Notes under the pieces: generated by a model
Told to the model about the DNA's origin: nothing
Seen by the model: only the letters and a program-made list of their open reading frames with translations
The model's database searches: none
In this document: one piece after another, positions 40,274-40,561 of the stretch
Layout: each line of letters opens with the position of its first letter
How positions within the stretch are numbered: the first letter of the stretch is position 1
Assembly: GCA_050331575.1 (NCBI GenBank)
Contig: JBHJGS010000043.1
Location: 1 to 40,561, forward strand
DNA length: 40,561 nt
From: JBHJGS01 sp050331575
GTDB taxonomy: Bacteria; Pseudomonadota; Alphaproteobacteria; Sphingomonadales; Rhodothalassiaceae
Direction: 5' to 3'
Program-made: the position numbers and the translations under genes

Positions 40274-40561
40274 GATCGTGTCCCATTTCGTGGTGTAGCT
40301 CCGGTCTGGCCTGAGGGCTCTGGCGGGCCGAGCTGATCAGCCTGTCTGAGCAGCAGGCAGGCTGATGAGAGGATCATTGCAGACCGGGGCGAGAGTTTCC
40401 AGCGTCATGTAGCGTGCTTTACAGATAGGGCCACTCGCCCTCAATCGGCCGGGTCAGGAAGGCATCGACGCGCTCGTCGATCTCCTCGCACAGCCGGCTG
40501 ACCTGGCTCTTGGAGATGCCGGTGCCGCCCATCGCCTGGACCAGATCGTCCATGGCCCGGG
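40274..40561 (-). mobile_element. Remnant of an IS256-family insertion sequence at the right edge
   Basis: The left end of this element is marked by a terminal-repeat-like sequence (GATCGTGTCCCATTTCGTGG, then TGTAGCT, 40274-40300) of the kind found at IS256-family ends. It contains two pieces of the transposase on the minus strand joined by an internal deletion and continues beyond the window. The opposite terminal repeat is therefore not visible, nor is the target duplication. Confidence 0.65.
40337..40561 (-). pseudogene. Internally deleted IS256-family transposase fragment
   Basis: Reading leftwards from the window edge, the frame gives RAMDDLVQAMGGTGISKSQV followed by SRLCEEIDERVDAFLTRPIE and GEWPYL, the conserved region before the catalytic domain of IS256/Mutator-type transposases. 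It then hits TAA at 40421-40419, where the family continues WPYLWIDATY. Immediately after, in another frame, the transposase C-terminus appears (KARYMTLETLAPVCNDPLIS then LPAAQTG, stop 40339-40337). The middle of the gene, including the later catalytic residues, is deleted with a frameshift at the junction, so this copy cannot transpose itself. Confidence 0.72.

Noticed and set aside
1..40561. CRISPR arrays, tRNA or rRNA genes, riboswitches, prophage
   Set aside because: No regularly spaced repeats, cloverleaf sequences, rRNA segments or phage genes could be found by eye in either strand.

Overview
The window is chromosomal DNA from a GC-rich alphaproteobacterium. Supporting evidence: a ChpT-type phosphotransferase (the CckA-ChpT-CtrA relay is alphaproteobacterial), a fused ispDF gene, the alphaproteobacterial order dusB-...-ntrY-ntrX-trkA-trkH-hfq-hflX, and a flagellar-type che operon. 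A beta-propeller phytase paired with a TonB receptor fits an aquatic or soil oligotroph. I cannot place it to genus.

Layout, left to right. (1) 1-1572, minus strand: the left edge holds a DUF4150 (PAAR-like) protein with an HNH/GHH-type nuclease tail, followed by a partial, locally AT-rich ORF that is probably its immunity gene. (2) 1767-7899: a DUF2267 protein, isovaleryl-CoA dehydrogenase, a 550-base gap with two tandem 173-base copies of a REP/BIME-like repeat, a DUF2799 lipoprotein, parC and cysQ. (3) 8047-14871, plus strand: chpT, then cheA-cheW-cheY-cheB-cheR. CheA is a hybrid with two CheW-like domains and a C-terminal receiver. (4) 14977-17112, minus strand: ispDF-pgpA-pncC in one overlapping operon. 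(5) 17174-26789, plus strand: dusB, a stand-alone Fis-like gene, ntrY, ntrX, trkA, trkH, hfq, hflX. (6) 26962-30398: TonB-dependent receptor and phytase. (7) 30544-32386, minus strand: glnB-glnA. (8) 32407-36237, plus strand: Lhr-type ligase-associated helicase, a DoxX protein and the PdeM-type phosphoesterase. (9) 36330-40047: a small unknown membrane protein, a dihydroorotase-like amidohydrolase with an altered metal motif, a YgfZ-type folate-binding protein, a 36-residue membrane ORF, and prmA. (10) 40048-40561: an AT-rich spacer and an internally deleted IS256-family element at the right edge.

The most interesting point is region 5. Where alphaproteobacteria normally carry dusB-ntrB-ntrC-ntrY-ntrX, this window has dusB coupled by an ATGA overlap to an 89-codon gene. 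That gene is only the C-terminal Fis/HTH domain of an alphaproteobacterial NtrC, and ntrB, the NtrC receiver and the AAA+ domain are all missing. This reproduces the gammaproteobacterial dusB-fis arrangement and looks like the intermediate proposed for the origin of Fis from NtrC. It sits close to the nitrogen-control genes ntrYX and glnBA, so it also raises the question of how nitrogen control is wired here.

Most other genes are ordinary housekeeping genes. Start codons were chosen from Shine-Dalgarno spacing and family N-termini. They remain uncertain for ntrY, trkH, ygfZ and the helicase.
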